Below are positions 24,501-31,931 of a stretch of DNA of 36,889 bases, in pieces; position 1 is the first letter of the stretch; each line of letters opens with the position of its first letter. This stretch comes from Candidatus Omnitrophota bacterium. Lineage in GTDB: Bacteria; Ratteibacteria; UBA8468; B48-G9; JAFGKM01. The DNA lies in the NCBI GenBank assembly GCA_016928555.1, contig JAFGKM010000044.1, positions 1-36,889 of the forward strand. The letters are read 5' to 3'. The notes under the pieces are model-generated. The model saw only the letters and a program-made list of their open reading frames with translations, ran no database searches and had not been told where the DNA came from. The position numbers and the translations under genes are program-made.

Positions 24501-24929
24501 TCTAAGAGTCTGCACGCTGCCCGCATGGAAAGATTTAGCGGGATACGTTGAATTTGAGCCATATATCAGCGGCTCGGGCGGGGTGAAAGGAATACGCGAT
24601 TTTTTCGTCTGGTTTTTCCGCCACGCACTCAGGGGAACCTGCCGCTGTCCAGGCTTGACGTCATATGTCCCTTTAAGGAAAGTTTTTCCATGCCCGGTGA
24701 CTTGAATTTCACCAACCTTCTTTCCAAAAGGAACAAGAACTTCAATTGTCTTGTGAGGCAATACAGGATGTCCGGGATTACCGTGGTTTTTCAGTCCGGG
24801 AACCTTCAACACGCTATATCCATCTGCTTTTTGAACCTTTGGCAGGCCAAAATCGTATTCAAGTGTTATTGATTCGCTGAAAAGAAACGCAGGGAAAACA
24901 AAAATTAGAAGCAAAAATAACTTTTTCAT
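21546..24929 (-). CDS. Gingipain-like C25 family peptidase, multidomain surface protein
   Basis: 1127 residues with signal MKKLFLLLIFVFPAFLF. About 20-215: propeptide-like region (GNPGHPVLPHKTIEVLVPFGKKV). About 225-560: peptidase C25 domain (YDYVVITSASLSPYFQPLINHK, NYALLGGDTEVVPAR, FVGRAPV) with catalytic motifs NHMGH (H457) and SQGC (C494). Beyond: a strand-rich region, a fibronectin type III domain (VEAVNVSNDSATISWNT to YYSFTT), a lectin/MAM-like sandwich (YLTSPSIDLTSVSTARLSFWH), and a C-terminal ~120-residue module shared with the next gene. Predicted secreted cysteine protease, possibly maturing surface proteins. No type IX sorting tail seen. The ATG at 24929 was chosen because upstream in-frame codons fall in the promoter. 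Confidence 0.88.
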   Translation of the reverse strand: MKKLFLLLIFVFPAFLFSESITLEYDFGLPKVQKADGYSVLKVPGLKNHGNPGHPVLPHKTIEVLVPFGKKVGEIQVTGHGKTFLKGTYDVKPGQRQVPLSAWRKNQTKKSRIPFTPPEPLIYGSNSTYPAKSFHAGSVQTLRGFQILPINIYPYRYTPSVKKIFYYKRVDVTVSFVEDDSETLKPERMLRRLPKDFSLIEDSVSNPAAAESYEPLQQPLETLSIFGDTGPYDYVVITSASLSPYFQPLINHKIQRGLTARIVTVEDIYAAYAGTDNQERIRNFIIDAYLNWNLNYALLGGDTEVVPARGVYGLCEGYEDTNILCDMYYGALDGNWDADEDGTYGEEEDDVDFFAEVFVGRAPVETETEVQNFVSKTVEYENSFGDENLKKVLFVGELLYDVPETWGGDFKDAIEPLFPTTYTIRKRYDKTGTFNSDGELIVDEINAGVHLINHMGHSDYWLLMWIGDWEFYDISEDPEDIMNEQKCFIYSQGCYAGAFDEGGMPGATDEAVGENFVTSQYGAFAVVLNSRYGWFQPGDIEASVSQQFDEEFWDAVFTENIKNLGRANQDSKEDNYGNLLADTTGGYKWVYFQLNVLGDPETSIGGSASRDGIVFFDKSKYSDGDAVGLTVMDMDLNADHEAADQVVIPVTLSGGDSENLVLDETSANTGIFEGVIPLSENSPQTGNGILEASDQEIITATYIDNDDGLGNTVTKTATASADFVAPQITNVEAVNVSNDSATISWNTDEQADSRVVYGITVPPGSSSNDWDFVTSHSLALSGLEESTTYFFKVLSGDEAGNITEDDNGGSYYSFTTKTAIAVFEDDIESGQGSWEVSFDASTPPGYNWYITGHFSNSGTHSWHYCREEWDPPFDWIFYYYPGVGTIYDPVPVHSYLTSPSIDLTSVSTARLSFWHLLSCGDGQWVDWGRVEITTDGGNTWTVIWDEQGTGAILREERIDLAPYVGNAVKIRFHFYCEEDTVSTVYPGWFVDDFKVECFEEPGDVISVSVNPVAWDLQDVSPGESRETAADYFTLENDGNVQEDFTIAASDGQNWNAGATPGTDIFSMKAKGGVLAEWTDISTSQTFKENIPASDVFAFGLQFNAPTGTSNGNLSDLINVTITATKSQ

Positions 24930-24949
24930 TTTACCAGTTGCGTGAATAG

Positions 24950-24971
24950 TTTCTGGAACGGCCTCCAGAAA
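24950..24971. promoter_or_regulatory. Perfect inverted repeat over the surface-operon transcription start
   Basis: TTTCTGGA (24950-24957), 6-nt gap, TCCAGAAA (24964-24971). It starts 2 bp downstream of the -10 box and spans the predicted start (about 24967), so it is placed like a repressor operator. As RNA it could form only part of a 5' hairpin. Confidence 0.5.
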
Positions 24972-24973
24972 TA

Positions 24974-25002
24974 ATTTTAACGGCTTTATCTTCACATGTC
25001 AA
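24974..25002 (-). promoter_or_regulatory. Promoter of the surface-protein operon
   Basis: On the minus strand TTGACA (25002-24997), exactly 17 nt, TAAAAT (24979-24974). It drives the gene starting at 24929 and, by the short gaps, the next three genes. Confidence 0.75.
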
Positions 25003-25190
25003 CAGGCATCTTTTTGTAGACTTCCCATACTTGTTGAAAAAACATCTTCCTTGCTTGACTCCCAATGTGTTCAATAGGTTTAATGTATGAACAGTCACAA
25101 GAAATTTTTTATAAATGCCAATTTACTTTCCACTGCTGCCGCAATTTTTAACCAAGAGGGTTGTGATGACATTTAAAAAGAAATAGACGA
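25003..25190. other. AT-rich non-coding gap
   Basis: No gene, RNA or repeat recognised here. Base composition is visibly richer in A and T than the flanks, consistent with a remodelled or acquired stretch leading into the nuclease remnant. Confidence 0.4.
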
Positions 25191-25219
25191 TTGATGTTTA
25201 AATGATTAAACGATACGAT
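25191..25219 (+). promoter_or_regulatory. Weak promoter-like sequence before the nuclease remnant
   Basis: TTGATG (25191-25196), 17-nt spacer, TACGAT (25214-25219). Plausible spacing, imperfect boxes. Confidence 0.3.
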
Positions 25220-25258
25220 TTAGTGGAGGAAAAGTATTTTACGTAATATGAAAAAAAT

Positions 25259-25462
25259 ATGGAGGAAAAAGATAATTGGTTGTCAAAGAATGAATCAAGA
25301 CGTCAGGCATCAGCTACTATCCGTGAATATGCTTATCAGATTTTGAATAGCGTTTACGCCTGGCTGGAGTTAAAAGACGATGAAAGCTTATTCCTTGAAA
25401 GTGCGGAAGATTTTGATGCTGTTGCTGATGAAAAAGCTACTGTTGCTCAGGTAAAAGATTAA
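25259..25462 (+). pseudogene. N-terminal remnant of a Cap4/DUF4297-like dsDNA nuclease
   Basis: 67 codons, then TAA. ESRRQASATIREYAYQILNSVYAWLEL followed by LFLESAEDFDAVADEKATVAQVKD resembles the start of Cap4/DUF4297-type nucleases, where a conserved glutamine/tyrosine helix precedes a PD-(D/E)XK core: E of LES, D of EDFD and the QVK lysine. The protein stops directly after QVKD, whereas active members continue for hundreds of residues (nuclease remainder and ligand-sensing or helicase part), and nothing downstream continues it. Read as a broken defence gene; a free-standing 67-residue protein is possible. No strong ribosome site precedes ATG 25259. Confidence 0.55.
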
Positions 25463-25494
25463 CACTTTTTTATTTTGATGTTGGAAATTCAAAC

Positions 25495-25523
25495 TTGATA
25501 TACTTTTAGATTAATAGTATAAC
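25495..25523 (+). promoter_or_regulatory. Promoter of the ceramidase-like operon
   Basis: TTGATA (25495-25500), 17-nt spacer, TATAAC (25518-25523). About 100 nt of leader follow before the gene. Confidence 0.6.
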
Positions 25524-25627
25524 ATGTTTGGAGGCGGAGAAAATGACCTTATAATCTATGTTGTTCTTGCGGGCACTCATCAGGCATTAAAGATTATCTC
25601 AAAGGAGACGGATAGCGTGAAACAATA

Positions 25628-27142
25628 ATGGGGAAGCTCATGGACAGAGATGTAAAGAGAGAAAATAAAACAGGGATATTGAGGGCGGGGGCGGCGAAGA
25701 GCGACATTACCGTTTCCGGTAAAAGTGCGGATATTCATGACCCGCTGTACGCCAAAGCGCTTGTCCTTGACGACGGCGTCATAAGCGTTGTAATTATAGG
25801 GATGGATACCACGGCAATAGACGGAAGGCGTATAAGCAAGAGGATGCTTGATGACGTGGGCGACGATTTCCTCTCCAATTTACGCAGGAAGGTCCAGTCC
25901 GAACTGCAAATCCCAGGACGCAATGTTCTTGTGAACGCTTCCCATACACATCCTCCCTGCAGGCACCTGTGCGGCGATGAAGAGCAGGTTGAGAAGACGT
26001 TTGACGCGGTGCGAAGAGCCTTTGAAAACATGGCGGAAGTTAAAATAGGCTCGGGCATCGGATATGAGGACAGGATAACTATAAACAGGACGCTGAGGCT
26101 GAAAAACGGCAAACACTGGACCATCAGAAACAGCAATCCGTGCCCGCCGGACGAAGAGGTTGAAGGGCTGGGGCCTCTTGACGCGGGTATAGGCATTATC
26201 AGGATAGACAGGACGGACGGCAGTCCTCTTGCTGTCGTGTATAATTTTGCCTGCCATCCCCTGACAGGGGTTCAGGGGAGCCGCGTTTCGGCATACCTGC
26301 CTGGTTTTGCCTCAAAAGTGATTGAGGATACGCTTGGAAACGGTGTCATAGCGCTGTTTCTTCAGGGGGCAGGAGGAGATGCGGTGGACATTCTTTTTAA
26401 GGATATTAACCGGCCGAGAACGACAGAACCTCTCGGAACGATGCTTGCGCTCAGTACATTGAAGGCGCACGGAGATATCCGCACAGAGAGCGGCAGGGGA
26501 TTGAATGTAATAACCGAAACGATAGAGCTTCCTTTCAGGAGGGACATTCCCGGGCTGATTGAATCACTTAAGAAGGAACAGTCTGAACTGCTCGCTTCAT
26601 TAAGGGGTATGACTCTGAATCTGAAGGCGTTTATACCCCTGTACATAAGATACGGGCTTAACCATGATTATCCGGCGGATTATTCATACAGGTATCTGCA
26701 TGCGGACAGTATCGGGACGGATGAGTTTAAGCTTCTTGACGAAGAAAACCGCGGCAGGCTTAAGAAATACCTCCATAACATTGATGTAATGGAAAAACTG
26801 ACAAAAATTGAGGATGATATTGCTACTCTGGAGAAACACCAAGAGATAATCAACGACTTCGGAGGGGATGCTGTAACAACGGAGGTGCAGGGGATTAAAA
26901 TAGGTGAATGCGTTATAATTACTTCTGCCGCGGAATTGCTTACAGAGGTCGGATTAAACATCAAGAAAGCATCACCTTATAAACATACCTTCATTTCCGC
27001 TTTTTCAAACGGGTATCTCCACTACGGCCCTCCCGCATCATACTACGGCAGGGGAGGGTATGAAGTGACGGAGTGCCTGCTGGCTCCCGAATGGCAGGAG
27101 GTATACGAGAAGAAAGCGAATAATATAATTTCCCAACTTTAG
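25628..27142 (+). CDS. Neutral/alkaline non-lysosomal ceramidase-like protein
   Basis: 504 residues. The N-terminal part matches the neutral ceramidase catalytic fold: AGAAKSDITVSG, then DPLYAKALVLDDG, NVLVNASHTH (H106 and H108 as zinc ligands), NFACHPLTG (H210), and LFLQGAGGDAVD (246-254) in place of the usual GDVSP serine region. No signal peptide is present although classical enzymes are secreted, so it may act inside the cell on an amide or other substrate. Proteins of this type are frequent in Planctomycetes-like genomes with unknown substrates. The start is 25628; ATG 25640 with GGGGA upstream is an alternative. First gene of an operon with two methyltransferase-like genes. Confidence 0.82.
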   Translation: MGKLMDRDVKRENKTGILRAGAAKSDITVSGKSADIHDPLYAKALVLDDGVISVVIIGMDTTAIDGRRISKRMLDDVGDDFLSNLRRKVQSELQIPGRNVLVNASHTHPPCRHLCGDEEQVEKTFDAVRRAFENMAEVKIGSGIGYEDRITINRTLRLKNGKHWTIRNSNPCPPDEEVEGLGPLDAGIGIIRIDRTDGSPLAVVYNFACHPLTGVQGSRVSAYLPGFASKVIEDTLGNGVIALFLQGAGGDAVDILFKDINRPRTTEPLGTMLALSTLKAHGDIRTESGRGLNVITETIELPFRRDIPGLIESLKKEQSELLASLRGMTLNLKAFIPLYIRYGLNHDYPADYSYRYLHADSIGTDEFKLLDEENRGRLKKYLHNIDVMEKLTKIEDDIATLEKHQEIINDFGGDAVTTEVQGIKIGECVIITSAAELLTEVGLNIKKASPYKHTFISAFSNGYLHYGPPASYYGRGGYEVTECLLAPEWQEVYEKKANNIISQL

Positions 27143-27179
27143 ACAGAGGGGAAATACAGCATACACCCCCGTACAGGTA

Positions 27180-27692
27180 ATGAAAAATTCTGAAGAAAGA
27201 AGCAAGGTTCTGGAGATAGGAAAAGTAAGAAATAAAACTTTGCTTGACATAGGAACTGGACTTCTTGCAATGGTTGCGGCAAAGGATTTTAATTGCAATG
27301 TAACATCCATTGACATTTCCGAAGAAGCATTGGGAAAAGCAAAGAAGGAAGCGTTAAAAGAGAACATTAAAAAAATCAATTTTGAAGAAGAAGATGCGAC
27401 TGCCCTGTCTTATAAAGACAATTCGTTTGATGTTGTTGTGAGTTACTGCGCTTTGCACCACATCCCCTTGGAGAAAAGAAAAAATTTTATACATGAGGCT
27501 TACAGAGTTGCAAGACAGAGGATTGTCATTGCTGATTATAATGAGGCTGGATTCCCTCATTCTGCCGGAGAATATACAATAGTAGATTTCAACTGGCTTA
27601 AAAAAGAGTTAAATGCGCTAAATCCGAAAACAGAAGAACACGAATGGGAGAAGATAAAGATTTACACCTGTCTTAAAGGAGGGCAAGAATGA
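27180..27692 (+). CDS. Class I SAM-dependent methyltransferase
   Basis: 170 residues, a compact Rossmann methyltransferase. Motif I is LLDIGTGLLAMVAAK (21-35, GxG bent loop), the acidic end of beta-2 is SIDISEEAL, and motif IV is FDVVVSYCALHHI, as in the Methyltransf_11/25 group. Substrate unknown. It lacks the C-terminal strands of larger members but looks complete. Its stop overlaps the next start (ATGA), so it is coupled to a UroD-like methyltransferase, suggesting consecutive steps or one substrate. Confidence 0.88.
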   Translation: MKNSEERSKVLEIGKVRNKTLLDIGTGLLAMVAAKDFNCNVTSIDISEEALGKAKKEALKENIKKINFEEEDATALSYKDNSFDVVVSYCALHHIPLEKRKNFIHEAYRVARQRIVIADYNEAGFPHSAGEYTIVDFNWLKKELNALNPKTEEHEWEKIKIYTCLKGGQE

Positions 27693-28786
27693 AATATGCG
27701 ACAGAAAATCCTGAACCGGATTTTAAAACCCTTGAGAATGTCTTGAAAAAAAGAGAAAAACCGAAAAAGGTCCATTTCGTGGAATTGTTGATGGATGAAG
27801 AGATTAGGAAGATTATAGTAGAGGACCTTTTCGGGAAAAAATGGATTTCTTACTCAAAGGAGAACGAAAAACCTTATCTGCTACAGGATGTAGATTTTTG
27901 GTACAGGATGGGTTATGACTATATCAGGTTTGTGGGAGGGGGTAAGGTAACTTTATCTTGGCGAAGAAATGTAAGAGAAACAAAAGACACGGCCGTTGTT
28001 TCAAGAGGAGAAAGAATTTGGGTTGAAGAAGGGGCCGGAATAATTTCCTCATGGGAAAATTTTGAAAAATATCCGTGGCCCGACGTGAAAAAAATAGACT
28101 ATTCCCCGTATAAATTCATTTCTGAAAATTTACCTGATGGAATGAAAATGATGGTTTGCCCTTCTGACGGCGTCTTTGAAGTGGTGAGCGAAAGCCTCTT
28201 AGGCCTTGAAGGTTTGTCCTATCTTCTCGTTGATGAGCCGGGGCTTGTAAAAGAGGTTTTTAATAAGGTTGGAGAAACTATGCTTTCTTTTTACGAAAAC
28301 GTAGTTGAGTTAGACAACGTCGGAGGATTTTTCCAGGGAGATGACATGGGCTACAAAACATCTACTATTGTTAAACCGGATATTTTAAGAGAATTGGTTT
28401 TGCCCTGGCATAAAAAATTTGCAGAAGCGGCTCATAAACACAACAAAATGTATTGGCTTCATTGCTGCGGGAACGTCTCAACTTTAATGGATGATTTTAT
28501 TAACGATGTAAAAATTGACGCCTTCCACTCTTTTCAGGATGTCATTATCCCTGTCGGAGAGTTCATGAAAAAATATCCTCAGATAGCCGCCTTAGGGGGA
28601 ATAGACGTTAATAGCCTCGGGATAATGAAAGAAAAAGAGTTAAGGAAATATGTACAGAAGACATTAGATCAATGCATGCCCGGAAGATATGCCTTAGGTT
28701 CAGGCAACAGCATAGCTAATTATATCCCTGTGGAAAATTATCTTGCCATGTTGGATGAAGGGCTGAAATGGGAAAATGGCGGATAA
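27689..28786 (+). CDS. Uroporphyrinogen-decarboxylase-like methyltransferase
   Basis: 365 residues, UroD/MtaA superfamily. It shares the scaffold of the protein at 4988-6106 (GLEGLSYLLVDEPGLVKEVF, PDILRELVLPWHKKFAEAAHKHNKMYWLHCCGN) but keeps a typical zinc-binding motif H258-C-C260. The later C329 could be a third ligand. IAALGGIDVNSLG and YALGSGNSIANYIPVENYLAML are typical of the large uncharacterised clade found with glycan or methylated-compound catabolism. GGAGGG lies before the ATG. Convergent with the GckR-type gene, 4 bp between the stops. Confidence 0.88.
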   Translation: MKYATENPEPDFKTLENVLKKREKPKKVHFVELLMDEEIRKIIVEDLFGKKWISYSKENEKPYLLQDVDFWYRMGYDYIRFVGGGKVTLSWRRNVRETKDTAVVSRGERIWVEEGAGIISSWENFEKYPWPDVKKIDYSPYKFISENLPDGMKMMVCPSDGVFEVVSESLLGLEGLSYLLVDEPGLVKEVFNKVGETMLSFYENVVELDNVGGFFQGDDMGYKTSTIVKPDILRELVLPWHKKFAEAAHKHNKMYWLHCCGNVSTLMDDFINDVKIDAFHSFQDVIIPVGEFMKKYPQIAALGGIDVNSLGIMKEKELRKYVQKTLDQCMPGRYALGSGNSIANYIPVENYLAMLDEGLKWENGG

Positions 28787-28790
28787 TGGT

Positions 28791-30503
28791 CTAACTGCTG
28801 TTTTTGGCGGTTATCCTGCCGATTGCGTGCTGTACGGGCGACGGGTTTTCTTTACCCGTAGATTCGGTGTTTTCTATTTCCGCGATTGACTTGAAGAGTT
28901 CCCTGCAGGCTTCTTCGTATGATATTCCGCATAGTTCGGCTATAAGCCGGGTTGCCCGGTCGATAAGTTTTTTGCATGACGTTTGCACCCACGACATCCA
29001 GTTGCTTTCGACACGGCCCATCCGTACCATTGTTATGGTTGAAATCGTGTTCATCACGAGCTTCACGGCAAGGTGCTCCCACAGGTTTAAGGGAGATTTT
29101 TCAATCCGGCAGGGCAGGGTAACTGCTCCGGGAATGTTCTCTTCTTCTCCGATAAAAAGGAATCTGCTTTCAGAGAAATTCTTCTTATGACGGCCGAATC
29201 CTTCAATGAACCTTTCCATGTTTTGCGCGGTATCGGATACGGATACGACCGCAACGGCAGCCGAAGGTTTTACCCTGAATCTCCTCTCATCCTTTTCTCT
29301 GCCTATCCGGAATTTCAGGATTTCATTACTGCCGACCGCCGGCGGATTACCGGCTATTTTTTCAGAGGCGTTTAAGGATATGTAATCTTCTTTTGTCCAT
29401 TCCAGACAGCGCGGCGCTCTTCCGAGAACCCGCTCCCATGCTTTTTCAGTGGGATACAGCGGGCTTTTCACAAAGGACCATGATTGCGGAGAAACGTTGT
29501 CATCCGCTTTTACAAAAGGCGGGAGCATGAAGGTGGGATTTCTTTCCGTAGTGTCCGTCAGGATATCAATGAGCAGGTTATCGGCGAAATATGTTACAAG
29601 CCCGCCCTGCGAGTAGATGCCTTCCTCAAATTCAATCATAGAAGCAATGGCTTCAACCGCCTTATCTCCGTTGAGGCCGTCAAGGAGTTTTTCAAATATT
29701 GCCACAGGGTTTTCAGTTCTATCGGAATTTCCCGCACAGGCGTTGAATGCTTCCTGCAGGGCCCAACCCAGTATAAGCAGTTCTGTTGTTGTCGCCTGCA
29801 TCCTTGTTGAACCTGCTATAGCCATGGGCCCCGTACAGAGGTCAAGAACCGTGATGCGTGGGTCGGTTATTGCGATTCTGGAACGCTCTATTTTTCTATT
29901 GAGCAGTTCGGCGGGGTTATTGAAAGCGAGAAAAACCCGCGCTCCGTCGTCTGCCGCCTGCATCGCCGAGCCGAGAACAGACGAGGTTTCGCCTCCTTCG
30001 GTTACGGCAATAAAGGTGTCCGCGCCGCTTATGCCGAGGTCTTTTGCCTGCCTGCGCCCGAAACCCATGTAATCTTCAAACGACTCTACGGACCTGATTA
30101 ACGCATAATCTCCGCCGGTCATTATGCTGAGCACTCTCTCTGCCGTTCCGTTACGGGGACTGAATGATTTTCTCCATGCGGCTTCAAGCAATATGCTCAG
30201 CCGCCCCGTGGCTCCGCATCCCGAGAATATAATCCTGCCTTCTGAAGAGAGCGAGCTTTCAATCGAAGAGACGAGCATCTTGAATTGAGAGGAGGCAAAT
30301 ACTTCCGCGGCTTTCGGCGGTATGTCTCTGTCTACGCTCAACAGCATCCTTATTCCTGCCGGCAGATCAGCTTTGCACGCCTTGTCCAGTCCGGATGTTT
30401 TCTTATGCGGCTGTTCCGTCGGCAGAAAACCCAGCCTGAACTGTGTCTCCTCTTTCAGGAAATGCGCGGCTTTTTCTTCTGCGGCAATGTCTGTTTTTTT
30501 CAT
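28791..30503 (-). CDS. GckR/MurQ family SIS-domain protein
   Basis: 570 residues, about twice the length of MurQ (N-acetylmuramate-6-phosphate etherase) and close to glucokinase regulatory protein. Two sugar-phosphate isomerase (SIS) domains are expected. The first has GRIIFSGCGATGRLSILLEAAW (89-110) and IAVTEGGETSSVLGSA (about 166-181). The second has FLFIGEEENIP and the MurQ-like LAVKLVMNTISTITMVRMGRVESNWM near 490-518. It probably binds a phosphosugar, either as etherase in cell-wall recycling or as a regulator. Transcribed alone from the promoter at 30528-30556. Confidence 0.85.
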   Translation of the reverse strand: MKKTDIAAEEKAAHFLKEETQFRLGFLPTEQPHKKTSGLDKACKADLPAGIRMLLSVDRDIPPKAAEVFASSQFKMLVSSIESSLSSEGRIIFSGCGATGRLSILLEAAWRKSFSPRNGTAERVLSIMTGGDYALIRSVESFEDYMGFGRRQAKDLGISGADTFIAVTEGGETSSVLGSAMQAADDGARVFLAFNNPAELLNRKIERSRIAITDPRITVLDLCTGPMAIAGSTRMQATTTELLILGWALQEAFNACAGNSDRTENPVAIFEKLLDGLNGDKAVEAIASMIEFEEGIYSQGGLVTYFADNLLIDILTDTTERNPTFMLPPFVKADDNVSPQSWSFVKSPLYPTEKAWERVLGRAPRCLEWTKEDYISLNASEKIAGNPPAVGSNEILKFRIGREKDERRFRVKPSAAVAVVSVSDTAQNMERFIEGFGRHKKNFSESRFLFIGEEENIPGAVTLPCRIEKSPLNLWEHLAVKLVMNTISTITMVRMGRVESNWMSWVQTSCKKLIDRATRLIAELCGISYEEACRELFKSIAEIENTESTGKENPSPVQHAIGRITAKNSS

Positions 30504-30527
30504 GTTGTTTCTCTTCCTGCCCCCTTC

Positions 30528-30556
30528 ATAATAATTGTTTTCTTTTTTTTAGTCAA
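30528..30556 (-). promoter_or_regulatory. Promoter of the GckR/MurQ-type gene
   Basis: Minus strand TTGACT (30556-30551), 17-nt A-rich spacer, TATTAT (30533-30528). Start codon at 30503. Confidence 0.65.
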
Positions 30557-30602
30557 TTAAAGACTCTTTTATTTGGAGTTTTTCAAGAGTGATTGTATAA
30601 TT

Positions 30603-30633
30603 TTGACATATTGAAGATTACGGCAATTATACA
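30603..30633 (+). promoter_or_regulatory. Promoter of the rml cluster
   Basis: TTGACA (30603-30608) with TTATAC at 18 nt or TATACA (30628-30633) at 19 nt. It faces away from the GckR/MurQ promoter. Confidence 0.5.
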
Positions 30634-30665
30634 AAGATTGCAGTAATTGTTTAATCTCCGTAATC
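30616..30665. promoter_or_regulatory. Nested inverted repeat in the rmlC leader
   Basis: GATTACGG (30616-30623) pairs with CCGTAATC (30658-30665). CAATTA (30624-30629), directly adjoining, pairs with TAATTG (30644-30649). The structure overlaps the -10 region and leader, so it may be operator or RNA structure; no known riboswitch is recognised. Confidence 0.35.
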
Positions 30666-30702
30666 CGTCTTCTGGAATTTCTGTAATCATCATGGAGGGC
30701 TC

Positions 30703-31167
30703 ATGGGAAAGATAATTGCAGGAGTGAGGGTAAAACAACTGAATGTCATGCCGGACGAGCGCGGACGCCTGATGGAAATATTCCGGCGGGACGATGAGCT
30801 GTTTGAAAAGTTCGGGCAGGTGTATCTTACGACGGTTTATCCGGGAGTGGTGAAAGCGTGGCATGCCCACAGGTTTCAGAATGACAACATTGCCGTGGTG
30901 AAAGGAATGGCAAAAATCGTACTGTGTGATTTAAGAGCGAAGAGTAAAACGTTCAACGTTGTGAACGAGTTTTTTATCGGGGAGCAAAACCCCTGCCTTA
31001 TACATATCCCCGCGCTGGTTTATCACGGATTCAAGTGCGTTGGCAATAAAGAGGTTTTTGTGATAAATGTGCCTACGAACACATATGACTATAAAAAGCC
31101 CGATGAAATGAGACTGTCTTTTGACACCGAAAAAATCCCTTACGACTGGGGAAGGAGAAATTACTGA
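30703..31167 (+). CDS. rmlC: dTDP-4-dehydrorhamnose 3,5-epimerase family protein
   Basis: 154-residue cupin of the RmlC family, third step of dTDP-L-rhamnose synthesis. The N-terminus VKQLNVMPDERGRLMEIFRRDD is the RmlC substrate strand. GVVKAWHAHRFQNDNIAVVKGMAKIVLCDLR holds the active-site histidines, and IPALVYHGFKCV follows. It is shorter than classical RmlC (~180) and uses AWHAH instead of GLHFQ, so 3,5-epimerase activity is likely but a related sugar epimerase is possible. GGAGGG precedes the ATG. Its TGA shares a base with the rmlA ATG. Confidence 0.85.
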   Translation: MGKIIAGVRVKQLNVMPDERGRLMEIFRRDDELFEKFGQVYLTTVYPGVVKAWHAHRFQNDNIAVVKGMAKIVLCDLRAKSKTFNVVNEFFIGEQNPCLIHIPALVYHGFKCVGNKEVFVINVPTNTYDYKKPDEMRLSFDTEKIPYDWGRRNY

Positions 31168-31931
31168 TGAAAGGCGTGGTGCTTGCCGGCGGCCTAGGGA
31201 CACGGCTTTATCCCCTTACCAAAGTTACCAACAAACACTTGCTCCCCGTATATAAAAAACCTATGATTTATTATCCCATACAGACTCTCGTGGATGCGGG
31301 GATAAAGGATATCCTTATCGTGACGGGCGGCAATTCGGCGGGCGATTTCCTTAAGCTTCTCGGAAACGGGAAGGAATTCGGGCTCAAGCATCTTAACTAC
31401 ACCTATCAGGAAGGGGAAGGGGGCATTGCCGAGGCGCTTTCTCTGGCTCAGCATTTTGCCGGCAGCGGCAAGTTTGTAGTTATACTGGGGGATAATATCA
31501 TTGAGGGAAGCATAAAAGACGAGGTTAAGATATTTGCGAAGCAGGAAGAAGGAGCAAGGATACTTCTTAAAGAGGTTAATAACCCCCAGAGGTTCGGCGT
31601 GGCTGAAATAAAAGGGGACAGGATAATCAGGATTATAGAAAAGCCGAAAGCGCCTCCATCAAACCTTGCCGTCACAGGGATATACATGTACGACAGTTAT
31701 GCCTTTGAAATAATAAAGACGCTCAAGCCGTCAGGCAGGGGAGAGCTTGAGATAACAGACGTCAATAACGAATATATACGGAAAGGCACGCTTACTTTCG
31801 GCACGCTTAAGGGTTGGTGGACGGATGCAGGGACATTTGATTCGCTTATAAGGGCGGGCAACCTGGTTTACAGTGGCCAAAAGGATATCCCTCAGATGTT
31901 CCTCTCCCTTGAGGGGAGAGGATTAAGGTGA
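31167..31931 (+). CDS. rmlA: Glucose-1-phosphate thymidylyltransferase
   Basis: Makes dTDP-glucose from dTTP and glucose-1-phosphate, first step of the rhamnose pathway. 254 residues with LAGGLGTRLYPLTK (6-19), KHLLPVYKKPMIYYPI (23-38), ILGDNI, RFGVAEI and WWTDAGTFDSL. The natural end appears to be near YSGQKDIPQMF; the last residues, LSLEGRGLR, and the stop are encoded by a dispersed palindrome (31901-31936). Coupled to rmlC by a one-base overlap; rmlB follows after 15 bp. Confidence 0.95.
   Translation: MKGVVLAGGLGTRLYPLTKVTNKHLLPVYKKPMIYYPIQTLVDAGIKDILIVTGGNSAGDFLKLLGNGKEFGLKHLNYTYQEGEGGIAEALSLAQHFAGSGKFVVILGDNIIEGSIKDEVKIFAKQEEGARILLKEVNNPQRFGVAEIKGDRIIRIIEKPKAPPSNLAVTGIYMYDSYAFEIIKTLKPSGRGELEITDVNNEYIRKGTLTFGTLKGWWTDAGTFDSLIRAGNLVYSGQKDIPQMFLSLEGRGLR

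Noticed and set aside
24930-24995. Longer N-terminus for the C25 protein
   Set aside because: These codons contain the -10 box and the palindrome of its promoter.
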